DNA from: Marisa cornuarietis
Taxonomy: Eukaryota; Mollusca; Gastropoda; Architaenioglossa; Ampullariidae
DNA length: 64,000 bases
Direction: 5' to 3'
Assembly: GCA_004794655.1 (NCBI GenBank)
Contig: SMMW01000042.1
Span: 2,790,001-2,854,000, forward strand
The notes under the pieces were generated by a model. It searched no databases and was not told the DNA's origin. It saw only the letters and a list, made by a program, of their open reading frames with translations. How positions within the stretch are numbered: the first letter of the stretch is position 1; each line of letters opens with the position of its first letter. Of this stretch, positions 1 through 11,582 are shown in pieces. The position numbers and the translations under genes are program-made.

Positions 1-407
1 CTGTGCTTACTAACCTGTCTACCGTAGTTATGTAGTGGTAGTGGCTCTGGCGGTTTTCGTGGTGGAGTTGGTGATGGTGGTGGCACTGCTGATGGTGTTG
101 TTGATGGTGGTGGTGGTAGCATAACTTGCACGAAAAGTTCGTTTACTTGCGCTTCTATGAGTTTGCATTTCTTTGTATACTTTGTAAAGGAGTTTGCGTT
201 CTTGAGACAAATGTAAGCAGATTGTCTGTTGTCTACTGGTTGTAAGCACCTTACAATTTCTCTTACAAATTTTTATGTCGCTTTGTCTTTGCTTGCTCGC
301 TTACTTGGCTTTTGTTTCCTGTCCTGTTTGTACATTATAAGTCTGTTGGCGTGTGTGAAACAAATTTTACGACTCCTTACATAACCCTTCTTTATTTTTC
401 TTTACAG
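1..407. other. Intronic sequence upstream of first visible transporter exon
   Basis: No exon is visible before the acceptor at 401-407. The stretch carries TGG/TGA-rich low-complexity sequence near 40-120. The first visible transporter exon starts in phase 2, so at least one coding exon lies to the left of the window. The stretch is therefore read as an intron by inference. Confidence 0.5.
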
Positions 408-3400
408 AGTCATCCGAAATATATCAGGCAAGAGATGCAATAGCAAACTATATGTACTACGGTAATTGTTGACGATTGTTATATTATCATACCTCTTCTG
501 TCACTCTGTCACTCTGGATGCTGCGTGTCTGGCACACAACATGGTTTGACATGCGCATTCGTTCACAACACACACCGAAAACAGATGGTTTTTCTTTTGT
601 GGGGGTATACCAGCCAACGCGACATCAATATATTTTAACAAAAGATTTGTCAGTTTTCAACACAAAGCAGTGAACATCACAAAATATATTCAACCAACAG
701 TCAAATGCTCTTCACCTCTAGTCATCAAGATATAAATTGTTAATCATAGCATAACTGTAACCATCGGTCTAGGTATCAGTCTTCTGTAAACAGACCGCTC
801 AATGGCTGGAATAGACCTTTCCCTCCAGCTATTTTTTTTTTATCTCTAACAAGGGAAATGTGTTTGCCCGGTTTTCCCTAGATCGGCGGTATAAAGGCCC
901 TACCACTGGTTCAGGTGTTAGTAATTTGCCGAGAAAACTCCTCGCAGCGAGTTGATGCGACTGCCCCAAGGTGGCGATCCTATATTTTGGTTTGAGGGTG
1001 GGAGACTCCCTGGAAACTCTGCGGGTTTCAAGCTAAATACTGTGTTCGTTTTCTGTCCCACACAAAATGTTATGCAATCTATCTCCAAAGCAAGATGTTC
1101 TGCATTCTGTTTATATCAGATACAAAATGTTCTGCTGTCTATTTATGTCGGATATAAGATGTTCTGGAGATTCTTTGAGTCCCATATAAATTGTTTTGCA
1201 TTCTATTTATGTCCGACAGAAATTGTTCTGTTGTCTCTTATGTCCGACACAGAACGCGATCTCTGTGTCATTACCTGCTATTAAATTTTATTTCCATTGT
1301 TCTTTGACCAATAAAAACTGTTTCAGATCAATACTTTTCAGTCAATTTAATAAATCATAAGGTACCGTATCTCCAACACCTGTGGAAGCGGTGGAGCCAT
1401 TGTGTTTTGTTTTTCTGCAGAGGCAGGCTGGAGCGCTCTCATTTTTATCCTCGTTGTGTTCCATTTCCCTCCGAAACCTTCGCATCCTCCTTCCCTTTCA
1501 GCTGGCATCAAGCGAGAGAATTACTGGGATGGACTGAGAAAGCTGTCGGGGTAAGCTTCTTCCTCAATATCACGCTGTTACAATGCTCCTGCGTTTCTCG
1601 CCAAACGCTAAAGATTGGCCCCGGGGCACTGGGCGTAACTCTCATTACCCACGTCAACATAATGCGGCAAGGGAACGTTACATACAATATTCACACCTCA
1701 GTCGCTTATAAATCTCGCCACACAGCTTAGAAGCCCCCACTCCAGAAAAACAAACACAAAAAAGACAACGACGTGTGAATCAAATTATATGAAGAAGATA
1801 TTTATTAACATACAAATTATGTGAAAACCTACATACAGCAATCTGACTCATCTAAAAGAGATCTCCGTACTTCAATGCTACAACGCTGATAGCACCTTTT
1901 TTAACAACCATCCACTCTCACATACGCTCACCAACTCGTTACTGCTACTCGTTACTGCAGATTAGTCGTACATCGCAGCCTCTCCACGTTGCGAATGCAC
2001 GCATGCTACGAGGTGAGTGCCAGGTCTCCTGCCGACAGTCAACCGATGTGTGTCTGTCTCCCTGTCTATATTATGGTGGCATCATTTTTGACTTTGTAAA
2101 GATGTGACCTCATCCTCTGTGTCTGCCTGTTCCAGAAACCGACAAGCACTGCTGGTCGTCGCGGTCTGCTCCCTGACCGTGGGAGGGGTTAATGGGTTTG
2201 CTAGCCTGCTCAGCATCAGTTTGGAGAACGTAAACGTGGGACAGGTGCTTCCATGGCTTTTGTCTTTACCTGGCTGTGCATAGAGGGCAGGCATGGTGCT
2301 TGAGATTCACAAATCGGGGGTGAAGAATAAAAAATCGCTGAAGAAAAATTTCAAAATTAAGCATCAGCGACATGAACGAATTTCTTTTACAGTGGTATTG
2401 GTGGGGGTGATGGTGGTGTAAAAAATAATAAGCACCAAAATTAACGAACCATAAATCCACTCCTATATTAAAAAAAGATCATGAAACTGCCTAATTTCTT
2501 GGGGGAGGGGGGTTTGCCTTTTTATTTACCTAACTGTGGTTTTAACAGAAAGTTAAAATGTGGCTTCTTCTCTTTTTTATTTCAGAAAACATCAGGCTGG
2601 ATCGGTTTTTATGCCATCGTGTCAGCGTGCTTTATGTCACTGACTGTGGCCAGGTGAGGATGGTAACCTGCAACAATAACCTACTGATAGAATGTTCTAG
2701 AAACGACGACAGCTGGCAATAAAGGAAAAGTGGGGTGGGTTTTTTTAATGATTGGGTCAAGTCCAACGCAAGATATTTTTCATCAAACCTCTGTGAATAC
2801 CCACCCACGTCAACTCCGCACTCAAGATACATGCCTACAAACATCACCACGCACAGAGAAATGTCAACAAAATCGTGGTGTCACATTTGTACACAGCTGT
2901 GCATAATTAACATACGGTTCCAGTTCTCCAATAGGCTGACGCCTGGACAATGTGAACGTATCCATGCACAATCATGACGTCTGTGTTGTTGACTTCTATC
3001 TGTGTATGATAATGTTTAGGTGTCCATCTCAAAACGAGAGGGAGGGGATTCTCCAAGATTTGGAGTAATAGTATTTTAAACTGAGCTTTACACAATCATT
3101 AAACTCTAAATCTTCGCCGGTGAAACATGTCGCCAGTCTCCTCAGACAAAATCTGGTCTCCAGTTTTCTTCTGTCTCCAGGACATTTTGAAAAACAATTT
3201 ATGCAGTTATTTTAATTTCATAGACTCGTTGGATAACGAAGTACCGTCTTCTTGAAGTTATTCATCAGATAGCACTACAATTTTGTATTATTATTATTCC
3301 CGTTTCTATGCGTTATCCCTTTTTCTTTCCTGTCGTTTTGGTTGGTTTCTTCAGTTTCTCCCTGTCATAATATTATTGTTGTTATAATTAGCATCATTTG

Positions 3401-6223
3401 TATCATTTGTAAAGCGCCATGAGCTTGCTCTTAGGGCTGGGATATGGCGCTATAAAAATAACCTTTAATATTAATAATATTAATATTAATATTAGGAAAG
3501 AATGCCTTTAAGGCTTCTTTATGGTGCCCGAAGTAACTATTGTGTCACACGCATATGTACAGACACGCACTCGTTACAAAGTCATGTCACCGACCAATAT
3601 CGTGCACTGTACCAGCACCATATTCTTCTCCGCACCTGATGGGGCGATGCCAGACCTGGGTTGTTAAAGCGCTCGACCGAAGGAAACGGTCGCCTTTTTG
3701 AAGCTACCCCGGGGCCTGTGACTGGAAGACTTCCTCATGCCACACCTAGAGCCTTATAAAGTAGGAAGTAAAATACTTAGACTGCGCCTTTGAAATGCCG
3801 AGTCGTGGACACAGTGATCCGCTTATAGTTCGCCGCCTCTATATTTAGGAATCCGCTCACTTTTACCCATGCAGGTGGAACATTTCACTTTCATAGGAAC
3901 TGAGAATTACATGCAATATGTCTGAGCATGCGGAATACACTTCAGAGCCAACGAAACATTGACTCAAAGGTAACATTTGATTCAGTTTAACCCCGCGGTT
4001 CTCAACCTGGGGGGCGCGCCCCCCAAGGGGGGCGCAAGCTGCTGAAAAGGGGGCCGCAAAGGCGGTCATTTTCTCATATCTCATAAAGGTATTAGTGGCT
4101 AAGGGGGGCGCGCGGACGTACCTTTATTCGTCTGGGGGGGCGTCACAAGTAAAAGGTTGAGAAACGCTGGTTTAACCCCTTTGTTAATTGCTGAGCGACC
4201 ACGTTGATATCGGCGCTTCGCCAACACAGTCCTCATCAAATTCATCATTCACTATCATCATCAAACAACTGCCTACTGAAGCGTTTGCGCGTCATCTCAA
4301 CTGAGAGCAGATGTTCGCTTTCTCTTGTTCGTTAGCTTGAATAGGGAATAGATTTTAAGTGATGAAACTCTACAGAGAATTAATTCGGCTTTTGAACACA
4401 GGAGTTTTTTTTCCTTGAAATGTAAAGTTAAATTTTTTTTAATTCCTCAGAAACTGCCATCTTCATGTGTGCAGCTTAAACAACTTTTCTCACACCAAAC
4501 TAAATTCTCGATGCTGGCACACGGTGGTGGAAGAACCACAAGTTGACCCCACGCGATGATAAACCCTACTCTCCCCCTTATTTCAAGACACCAGTACCTA
4601 ACAGCACGTAGTCAGTAAACAAACTGTGTGATGATCAGTGGCGTAGGAACCGGGAAAGGGGGGGGGGACAAGGAGGCAGCCGCTCTTTCAAAAACGACAT
4701 TGAGGGGAAAAGAATGTGGACATCGCTCATTGTCAGCATGGAGTCCCCCCACCCCATCCCCACTCAAAAGCCGAGCATCTTCCTGTGCCACTAATAAAGA
4801 ATCACGCACGCACGCACGCACGCACGCACGCAGATTGAGCAAGATAGGAAAGCAAAACGACAAGAAAGGAATAGAGTATGAAAGAAGAAGGAATAATAAA
4901 AGTGAAACAGCATCGGAATGAAATCATTAGAACAAATCTGGAGTGAACGCAGTAGGTGATAAGTACTACAAGATAACAGATTTGTTTATTGCAGATACGT
5001 AGATACTTTCTCGCACTTCGTCAAAGAAGTTGGGTTCAGTCTCATTGCAGTCGCTCTACTGGCTTTTCTTATCTTAAACTTTGCGTACGTCGGCGTCATT
5101 CCCAAGTCATTAGGTGAGTTTGCTAAGTAGCTAAGTTGCTCAGCTGCTACTTATGAGTCAGAAATCTTTAATATCCTAATTTTAATAACGCTGTCAGTTC
5201 CTACGTTTCTTTGACAACTTATATCTTTCGCCAGTTTGTGTGTACGTGTGTGAAAGAGAAAAAGTTCTTAAAGTGACATGCTTTTTATTATTTATTGGCA
5301 GGGACATCTGCTTGTCTGACTTCTTATCAACTTATTTTTTAATCCGTTATTTCTGCTATAGAAAATAGTCTTACCAAAACATATTTACTAAACATTGTGT
5401 TTTACATTTACCAAATATTGCTTAATTTGACCATGTTTGACATTGTTTCCTTTTTCTGTGACAGCATTGTTTTATGCAACAATCATAATCGGAATTTCGT
5501 CCATAAATGCGCTAAATCCGGTATTAATCAACTTGGCATGTGAGCTGGCATATCCGGTAGGAGAAGGTACAACGGCATTTTTGCTGACTCTATCAACGAA
5601 CGTGTTTATCCTGATACTTCTGCTAATTATGTTGATTCCAAATATTGGTAAGCAGCCCCGCGTTTCCTTTTTTGTTTTCCTTGTACACTTTCAGACATAC
5701 GTTGCAGACGATTCTGTCTACAAACTGAAAGAAATAATATAAATCGTCAATAAGATTTCACTTCCCAATTTCTCTGTGTGTTTTTTTTATATATGTTTAT
5801 TATTCGCCGCTTTATCTCATATATAAAGTGTGTATATGCTATTCCCCCCCCCCAAAAAAAAAAGAACTTTGCTGACTCACCTCATAATACTTTCAATAGG
5901 AAACAAAAATCTCGCTGAATGTAGTAACTCATTTAACATTCTTAAAACAATCCTCCGTAGAGAGCGATCTTTATTTGAGGCCATCTGGCGGCATGCCTGT
6001 ACTTGCCAAGCCTTTGTACATGCAGAAGACAAGAAACAGATGATTCACGAGTAAGAGCACAATGGTTTGTTTGGCAGGTTCCACCTGGCTCAGCTGGGCC
6101 CTCGTAGCCAGCCTGGTGGTGTCTTGGCCCATTCTGATGCTGGTGAAGGCGACGTTCAACCGGCTGGCTGTCGACTTGTTTCACACACCGACCCCAACAG
6201 TTTCAGTAAACCTTAAACAGTGA
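408..6223 (+). CDS. SLC49A4: SLC49-family (MFS) transporter, SLC49A4/DIRC2-like, 3' part of gene
   Basis: Seven exons join in one frame with GT-AG introns: 408-461, 1421-1550, 2136-2244, 2586-2653, 4995-5113, 5465-5647 and 6078-6223, ending in TGA. They give 268 C-terminal residues; the N-terminal half lies off the left edge. Exon 1421-1550 encodes a hydrophobic helix followed by HFPPKPSHPPSLSAG, the loop pattern typical of SLC49A4. Exon 2586 encodes TSGWIGFYAIV, the start of the C-terminal helix bundle. Exon 5465 carries CELAYPVGEGT, the conserved E-x-x-YP-x-x-E signature of FLVCR/SLC49 proteins. Further hydrophobic segments fit about six to seven C-terminal membrane helices. SLC49 members are major-facilitator transporters; SLC49A4 is known as a lysosomal membrane protein. 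The substrate here cannot be read from sequence. SLC49A3 or FLVCR are less likely alternatives. Introns hold several transposon relics. Confidence 0.87.
1046..1262. repeat. Degenerate minisatellite-like array, units of about 40-45 bp
   Basis: Four to five imperfect units are visible, each carrying a variant of acaaaatgttctg followed by a variant of tctatttatgtcgga. The array lies in the transporter intron between 462 and 1420. Any open frame across it reflects the repeat and not a gene. Confidence 0.6.
3400..3495 (+). repeat. 3' tail of a non-LTR element (GCGCTATAAAAATA... with AAT/ATT repeats)
   Basis: The sequence runs from taaagcgccatgagc through ggcgctataaaaa to an (AAT/ATT)n end. This matches the 3' ends of L2-like LINEs elsewhere in the window (near 19115 and 59245). 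No coding remnant is attached, so it is a solo tail. It lies in the transporter intron 2654-4994. Confidence 0.55.
3993..4169. mobile_element. Non-autonomous hAT-type element (177 bp) with 8-bp target duplication
   Basis: The left end reads CCGCGGTTCTCAACCTGGGG and the right end is its approximate inverse (aaaggttgagaaacgctg). The flanks are an exact 8-bp direct repeat, gtttaacc, at 3985-3992 and 4170-4177. An 8-bp duplication with short TIRs is characteristic of hAT transposons. The interior is G-rich and non-coding. It lies in the transporter intron upstream of exon 4995. Confidence 0.8.
4636..4792. mobile_element. MITE-like element, family with CAGTGGCGTA ends, copy A
   Basis: It begins CAGTGGCGTAGGAACC and ends ATCTTCCTGTGCCACT. 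It shares ends and parts of the interior with copies at 10605-10719 and 12662-12777. Terminal inversion (CAGTGGC / GCCACT) and lack of coding potential suggest a short non-autonomous DNA transposon. The superfamily is not assigned. Confidence 0.65.
4803..4832. repeat. (ACGC)n microsatellite
   Basis: About seven perfect tetranucleotide units. The open frames crossing it on both strands are artefacts of the repeat. Confidence 0.9.
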
Positions 6224-8507
6224 TAATAATGCTGACGAAAGTAGAACGTATGTGTGAGAGAAAAACTGTGGACAGACTATTTATTTCATCGCTACCTTGG
6301 CGGAAAAAACTGTGAACAGACTTCTCATCTACGCTGAAACGTCTACATAAAGTGTCCTGCACTTGCATTTCTCCGATTCAAAGCGAAAGACACTGTCTGC
6401 TAGTTCCGCAACTCCGCTATGACACCTTTAGTGCAAATGTTGCGCCTGAGGCGAACAGAGACTAGCATTTAAAGCAGAACAAACCTAAAGAAAAGAAGTG
6501 ACATTCTGTAGCATATGAACTGGTTACAAAGTTTAGTGATGTAAGACAGCTGCAGAGGCTGAACTTCACCTTTTGCGTCAAAACTGAAATTGTCCGCTAC
6601 AGGAAAACCCAGGTGTTAGAAAAGCGTCGACATAAGGAAGTATGGTATACACAGATGAGAATGAGAGACAGTTACCATCTTTTTTCTATATTTGTTTATC
6701 TTTTACTTTAAACACTGACAATGTGTGTTGATGTCATGAAAACGCATGATATAAGCATCAAGATCACGCCGCATTAGCTCAAGATTCCAAAAATTTTATT
6801 AGTTCACTACCAAAATGGGGCATTAGACTAAAAAATTTACATGAAAGCAAGAATCCCATGTCAAATATTGGATTCTGAGCCTGTTGTATTAGACAGCCAG
6901 CCAAGCAGCGTTGGGTTTTAACATGAGAAGACTAGAATGTCAGCGATTGCGACAGAAGAAGGCAATAATTACCTCCCTTTATTCCAAAGGGTTTCAACAT
7001 TAATCTTGACAACCGTAGATACAAGCATTTTACAGTTAGGAAAAATTTCTTCCTTCCTGTCAGTAATGTCTAACACTCAAACTGTGAATGTGGTTCTAGT
7101 AGTCTTCACTTAAAAAGACTAGTATTACATTTATCCTATGTGTTAGAAAAATTCACAATATCTAATCATAAACAATCTAAGAAAAGCAACAATATTTCAA
7201 AGCAATCAGATATATATGCTCATTTACATATGTGAGCGCACATAAAATTACCGTTAGTTTCACAAGGAAAGTGATTCATGCTAAATTGTTTGTATAATCA
7301 AAATGTATGAACATCCCATGCAACGAATCGCAGGCAAAACCTCGCTTTTCATCAATTTCATGCAGCGGTTATATCAACTGATTATCGATACTTAGAACCA
7401 GCTGTTGTCAATGGTGGATAAAATCGAATATGCTTATTGAAACAGTCAGTTTTGTGTGACAGCTGCTGTAATTTTTTATGCCTTTTCATTGTTGGTCGTC
7501 CTGTAAGCTATGCATAACCTAGAACGCCCACTGTGCATTGGACAGTACACAACAACCTAGCTCTCACCATACACAACAATCTACAACACATCACATACAA
7601 ATATGCAAAACTCCATAGCCTGTGCCACCAGTCAGCACCCATCATGCACAACAACCCATGTATAAAACACTAGTCAACAAAATAGCTTGCTGAGATAATA
7701 ACTTGATTCTAAAAAAAATTATCAAAAATATTTTATTGATCGAGTGGATCATTTGTGTCTTTTCTCACCACTGACAAATCACAAACATTGGTAGAAATCA
7801 ATATCACATTCTCGTCCACCAATGTATAACGAACGTGTTCTATTGTGAACGTGTTTCTTGCGAGACGAGCCAACAGCAACACGTCCCGTTTCCGAGAATA
7901 TTTGACAGAAAAATGAATAAATAGGGTGGGGAAAAATCGAGTTCTGGAATAGCTGCAAGGCCACAAATCTTGTTCAGATCAATTACAAAGAAAATCGAAA
8001 AGAAGATTTCTCTATTTGCCACAGATAAAAAAAATCTTAAAATAAAAAGTCAAGGTCAACAGCGGCGTTTTTGTAAGGGAAGTTCCTCCTCGAAAGATCG
8101 CAGATCTCAACCAGCAAGCATAAGTCCAGATGATGTCCCGAATCCTGTGGGGCAGGGACGACGACTTCGATGTTAATGGCTTACTGTTTCACTGCTGTGA
8201 CCATCCATTTAATTTAGGATGGAAAATATTAAACAAGAACTGACTAAACTTACTGACAATGGAAAATTCTTCCTGCTGCTTAAGTTTACGAAGGTTTACT
8301 TTTGGCTGAGATTTTTTGTGTGTGGTCTCAATTGTCTCTACACTGGTCTCAATTGTCTTTACACTGGTATGAACTGCCCAGGTCTATACATTGTAGAATG
8401 CTGTTTGGAATAGGTCGGTTAGATAATGTCGTTGGTTATACAATTTAATCAGCATTTGTAGAAAGTTTGATAATGTATTGTGTCAAATGTAAAAACATAA
8501 CAAAGGT
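6224..8507. other. Transporter 3' UTR and intergenic DNA, no gene recognised
   Basis: The first few hundred bases probably hold the 3' UTR of the SLC49-like gene, but I see no convincing AATAAA close to the stop. The rest is AT-rich with short unconvincing open frames (for example around 7733-8176) that lack recognisable domains. Confidence 0.5.
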
Positions 8508-8985
8508 GTCATCTTGGTATGACTCTGGCAGCAACAACAATGCTGGAAGACTTGGACTTTGCCGATGACATTGCCCTGTTGTCCCACTGCCACCAAGACA
8601 TGCAAGAGAAAACAAATGCCTTCTCAGAAACAGCTGGAAACCTTGGCTTGAAGGTTAGCGCAAAGAAAACGAAAAGTATGAGAGTGAACGCCAGAGACCA
8701 AGAAAATATCAAACTAAATGGAGAAGAGATTGAGGAAGTTGACAGTTTTACCAATCTTGGGTTCAAGATGTCAAACACCGGGGATGCGGAGGTGGAGATT
8801 CGAGCCCGACTGGCGAAAGCCAGCCAGGCCTTCGCCTCACTCAGGAGCACATGGAAGGCAAAAAACATGTCAGAAGACCAAGCTGAGAATATTCAAGTCA
8901 AATGTGATCAGCACCCTTCTTTAAGGATCAGAATCATGGAAGATGACCCATGTTTGGGATGCAATTTGGAATAAGAACAGTTTTG
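8508..8985 (+). mobile_element. LINE reverse-transcriptase fragment
   Basis: An open frame from 8519 to 8974 begins with LEDLDFADDIALLSH. This contains the FADD form of the RT catalytic motif, followed by a typical palm/thumb stretch (NLGLKVSAKKTKSM, then EIEEVDSFTNLG). After about 8890 the likely continuation shifts frame. The fingers, endonuclease and 3' tail are missing, so this is a decayed fragment of a non-LTR retrotransposon. The clade is uncertain. Confidence 0.85.
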
Positions 8986-10604
8986 TCGTCGTTCATCTTT
9001 GTCACCGGACCGAGCATGTGAGAGCATTGCTGAACGATTCCTCATCAAAACGTTTATCTGATAACTAAATTATGCACGACAAAAGGGTGGAGTCCTCGAG
9101 GAAAGGTGGGAATGGATTGAGATGGCAACGATGTTTTCATGCCAGGCGAACACAGCACAAGAAGCACAAAACTTTCACATAAGAAAGATAAACGAGAAAA
9201 TAGGAATGAATAGGAAAGGGATGAAGGAGAGAAAAGAGAGAGCGGAATAGAAAGAGAGAGAAGCCATGCCATGATTCCACTCTTCCATGCAGTTTCACTC
9301 ACCCAGTAAGGCGGCAACAATTTTTATAAAAGAAAGAAATCTAACAATTGAGTCAGCAATACAGTGGTATTTATGCTGTAATACTAACTACCACGATCTT
9401 GGTAAAGCTGCAACTGACCGGCCATTACCTCTGTCTCTTCATCTCTTTCTCCACCAGCCTGTCTGCTAATTATTCCTTGTCTGTCTTTACGTGGAGGCAG
9501 ATCAGTCCCGTGACATCTGTAACATCCTTAATGTGTCCGCACTTGAAATCTCACACCCTCATTTATCCCTACCCTTAAATATTGTTGTTCGAGTTTGAAA
9601 TGTTCTCAATCTCATCGTTAGCTGTGCTCTTAGCATGTCATCTGATGGGTAAATTTGAAGCTGACCTTTTTGTTTCCCTGTGACTGACAAAGAATCTTCT
9701 ACTCCTCTCTACCTCCACACGTATTCTATTTAATTGAGCATCCCGTTATAAAGTTATTGTGGGTATTTGTTCTTCTAAATATTTGCGGCTGTCTGCATGT
9801 GATCACAATCTGCGTCCCACCATGCTGCTCTATGTAACCAGTCACAATCCGTCTTCTACGCTGTTTCCTAGCGTGGACACGAACTTCCTAAATTCTATTT
9901 CTTGATTTTCTGTTATGTACAAGTTAACTGCTGCCTTGTTGAAATATTGTGGAACAGAAAAAGATCCCATGTCTACTTTTTTCAATATTTGTTATTAACT
10001 TGTTGAATTATTTTACTTTCTAACAAGATGGGATGACATAGCCGTGTTCTAAAATACAGGTACTAAATTAGAAGCTAAACTTCTCTCTTCCTTCACATGT
10101 CTGAGAAGCTGTGAAATTTTTTAATGCTGAGAAAATGATTATAGGAATAAAATGCTTTAGAAAAGGCACCATTCGTAAGTAGGGGTCCTTCCGGTAGGAA
10201 TCAGTTTATCAGTTCGTTCAAGGGAATTAATTTAATTGGGATAATGTACCTCTTCTTGCTTTCCTTGGCTGCTGGTTGTTATTTCCCTTTGAATAATCGT
10301 GGCAACTCACAGCCAGATGGTTGTTGGAGATGTCAAACGTGATAAATCCTAGACTGGGTCTCAAAAAGAAATGTTTAGTAATCGTTATCTTCAGATTTGC
10401 ATACCATGTCATAAATCATTTCAATTTACATGCATGTTATTTTGAAACACGCTTATTTAATGGGATGATATACTGGAAACAGCTGCCAGTCAAATGAAGC
10501 ACGACTCCATTTACCTTCACATTGTCCAAGACTTCGGCAGTCATCACCAGGACCTGCCTCTGCTACCCACGCATTTTTTTAAAACCATGTTATCTCCATT
10601 CACA
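8986..10604. other. Intergenic DNA, nothing recognised
   Basis: Scattered short open frames without domains, splice structure or repeats that I can identify. Confidence 0.45.
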
Positions 10605-10719
10605 CAGTGCCATAAGAACCAGGGAAGCAAGGGGAGGGGGGCGGGCAGTCGCCCGCTTCAGAAAAGAATGTGAACGTCGATCGTTTACTGTCAGCTGAGC
10701 ATCTTCCTATATACCACTG
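10605..10719. mobile_element. MITE-like element, CAGTGGCGTA family, copy B
   Basis: It begins CAGTGCCATAAGAACC and ends ATCTTCCTATATACCACTG. The interior contains gaatgtgaacgtcgatcg and gtcagctgagcatcttcc, related to copies A and C. It is followed by a short (TG)n run from about 10735. Confidence 0.6.
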
Positions 10720-11296
10720 TCACACTGATGACTCTGTGTGTGTGTGTGTGTGTGCAAGCCTAAAAATCGATGTGTTGCTCCCGTTATTATTGTTACAATG
10801 CATCTACAATACAGTAAACAGACTTCTGCAGGCATGACCCTGACTTCTGGCTCTTTTGTGAACAATCGGACTTCGGACCAACGGGCATGCTCCCTAAGGT
10901 CAAAACTAGTTTTCGATGTCAGCAATCAAACCTAGCTTGTCAGAACTGGGAGATAGACTGGCCCGCTCTGTCGGATCGTATATGCATATCGGTATTCGCA
11001 CGCAGTGACCTCGTCAGGTGCTTGAGACCGTGTCCCCCGGCTCTATGACCCGCCACAGATGTCTGTGCCATGACCTCGTCACGCTTCTCCCCAGGGTACG
11101 GCACCCGCACTGCGCCGCTCGACCAGCTGACGAAATCGGGTCAACTCACGTGCTGTGTGCCTCTGCCCTCCACATTCATACACACGGACACAAACATGTT
11201 GACGTCATTACAAGTGTATCACTTGCATTTCCAAGTGAATGTCCAGTCAGTATGATAGCCGTCAAAGTAAGATTTCTGATAAAGATAACCAGCCGA

Positions 11297-11582
11297 GGGG
11301 AAGCGGATGGCCGAGTGGCTAGAGCGCTGGCGTCCGAACCCAGAGCGCGCTGGTTCAATTCCCGATAAGCGCAGCATACTTCCCCCCCCAGTCGACCCAG
11401 CTGACGGGAATGGATACCTGACTCCTTACACTAGAGGGTTGGGGAAGGTAAGGCAGCGAGGGAGAGGAGATTCTTTTTTACCACCCTCATGTAAAAGCTA
11501 ACCCCGAGAAAAGTGGGGTCTCTAACACCTCACTCCCCAACGACCTGAAAAGGTTATGGGATGACCTTTACCTTTACCTTTT
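11297..11582 (+). mobile_element. tRNA-derived SINE, family 1
   Basis: The 5' end is tRNA-like: A box TGGCCGAGTGG at 11308-11318 and B box GGTTCAATTCC at 11352-11362, the arrangement of an internal RNA polymerase III promoter. A body of about 200 bp follows (gaatggatacctgac, aaccccgagaaaagtg), ending in repeated acctttacctttacc. A second copy at 19636-20100 shares the body, so this is an interspersed family and not a functional tRNA gene. Confidence 0.82.

Noticed and set aside
4612..4921. Overlapping frames on both strands rich in RTHART-like repeats
   Set aside because: They arise from the (ACGC)n microsatellite and MITE copy A.
8509..8868. 119-codon frame on the minus strand
   Set aside because: It is the antisense shadow of the LINE RT at 8519-8974, which has clear RT motifs.
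11308..11362. Possible tRNA gene from A and B boxes
   Set aside because: The segment is continuous with a SINE body that recurs at 19636, and the anticodon arm does not form a convincing tRNA.
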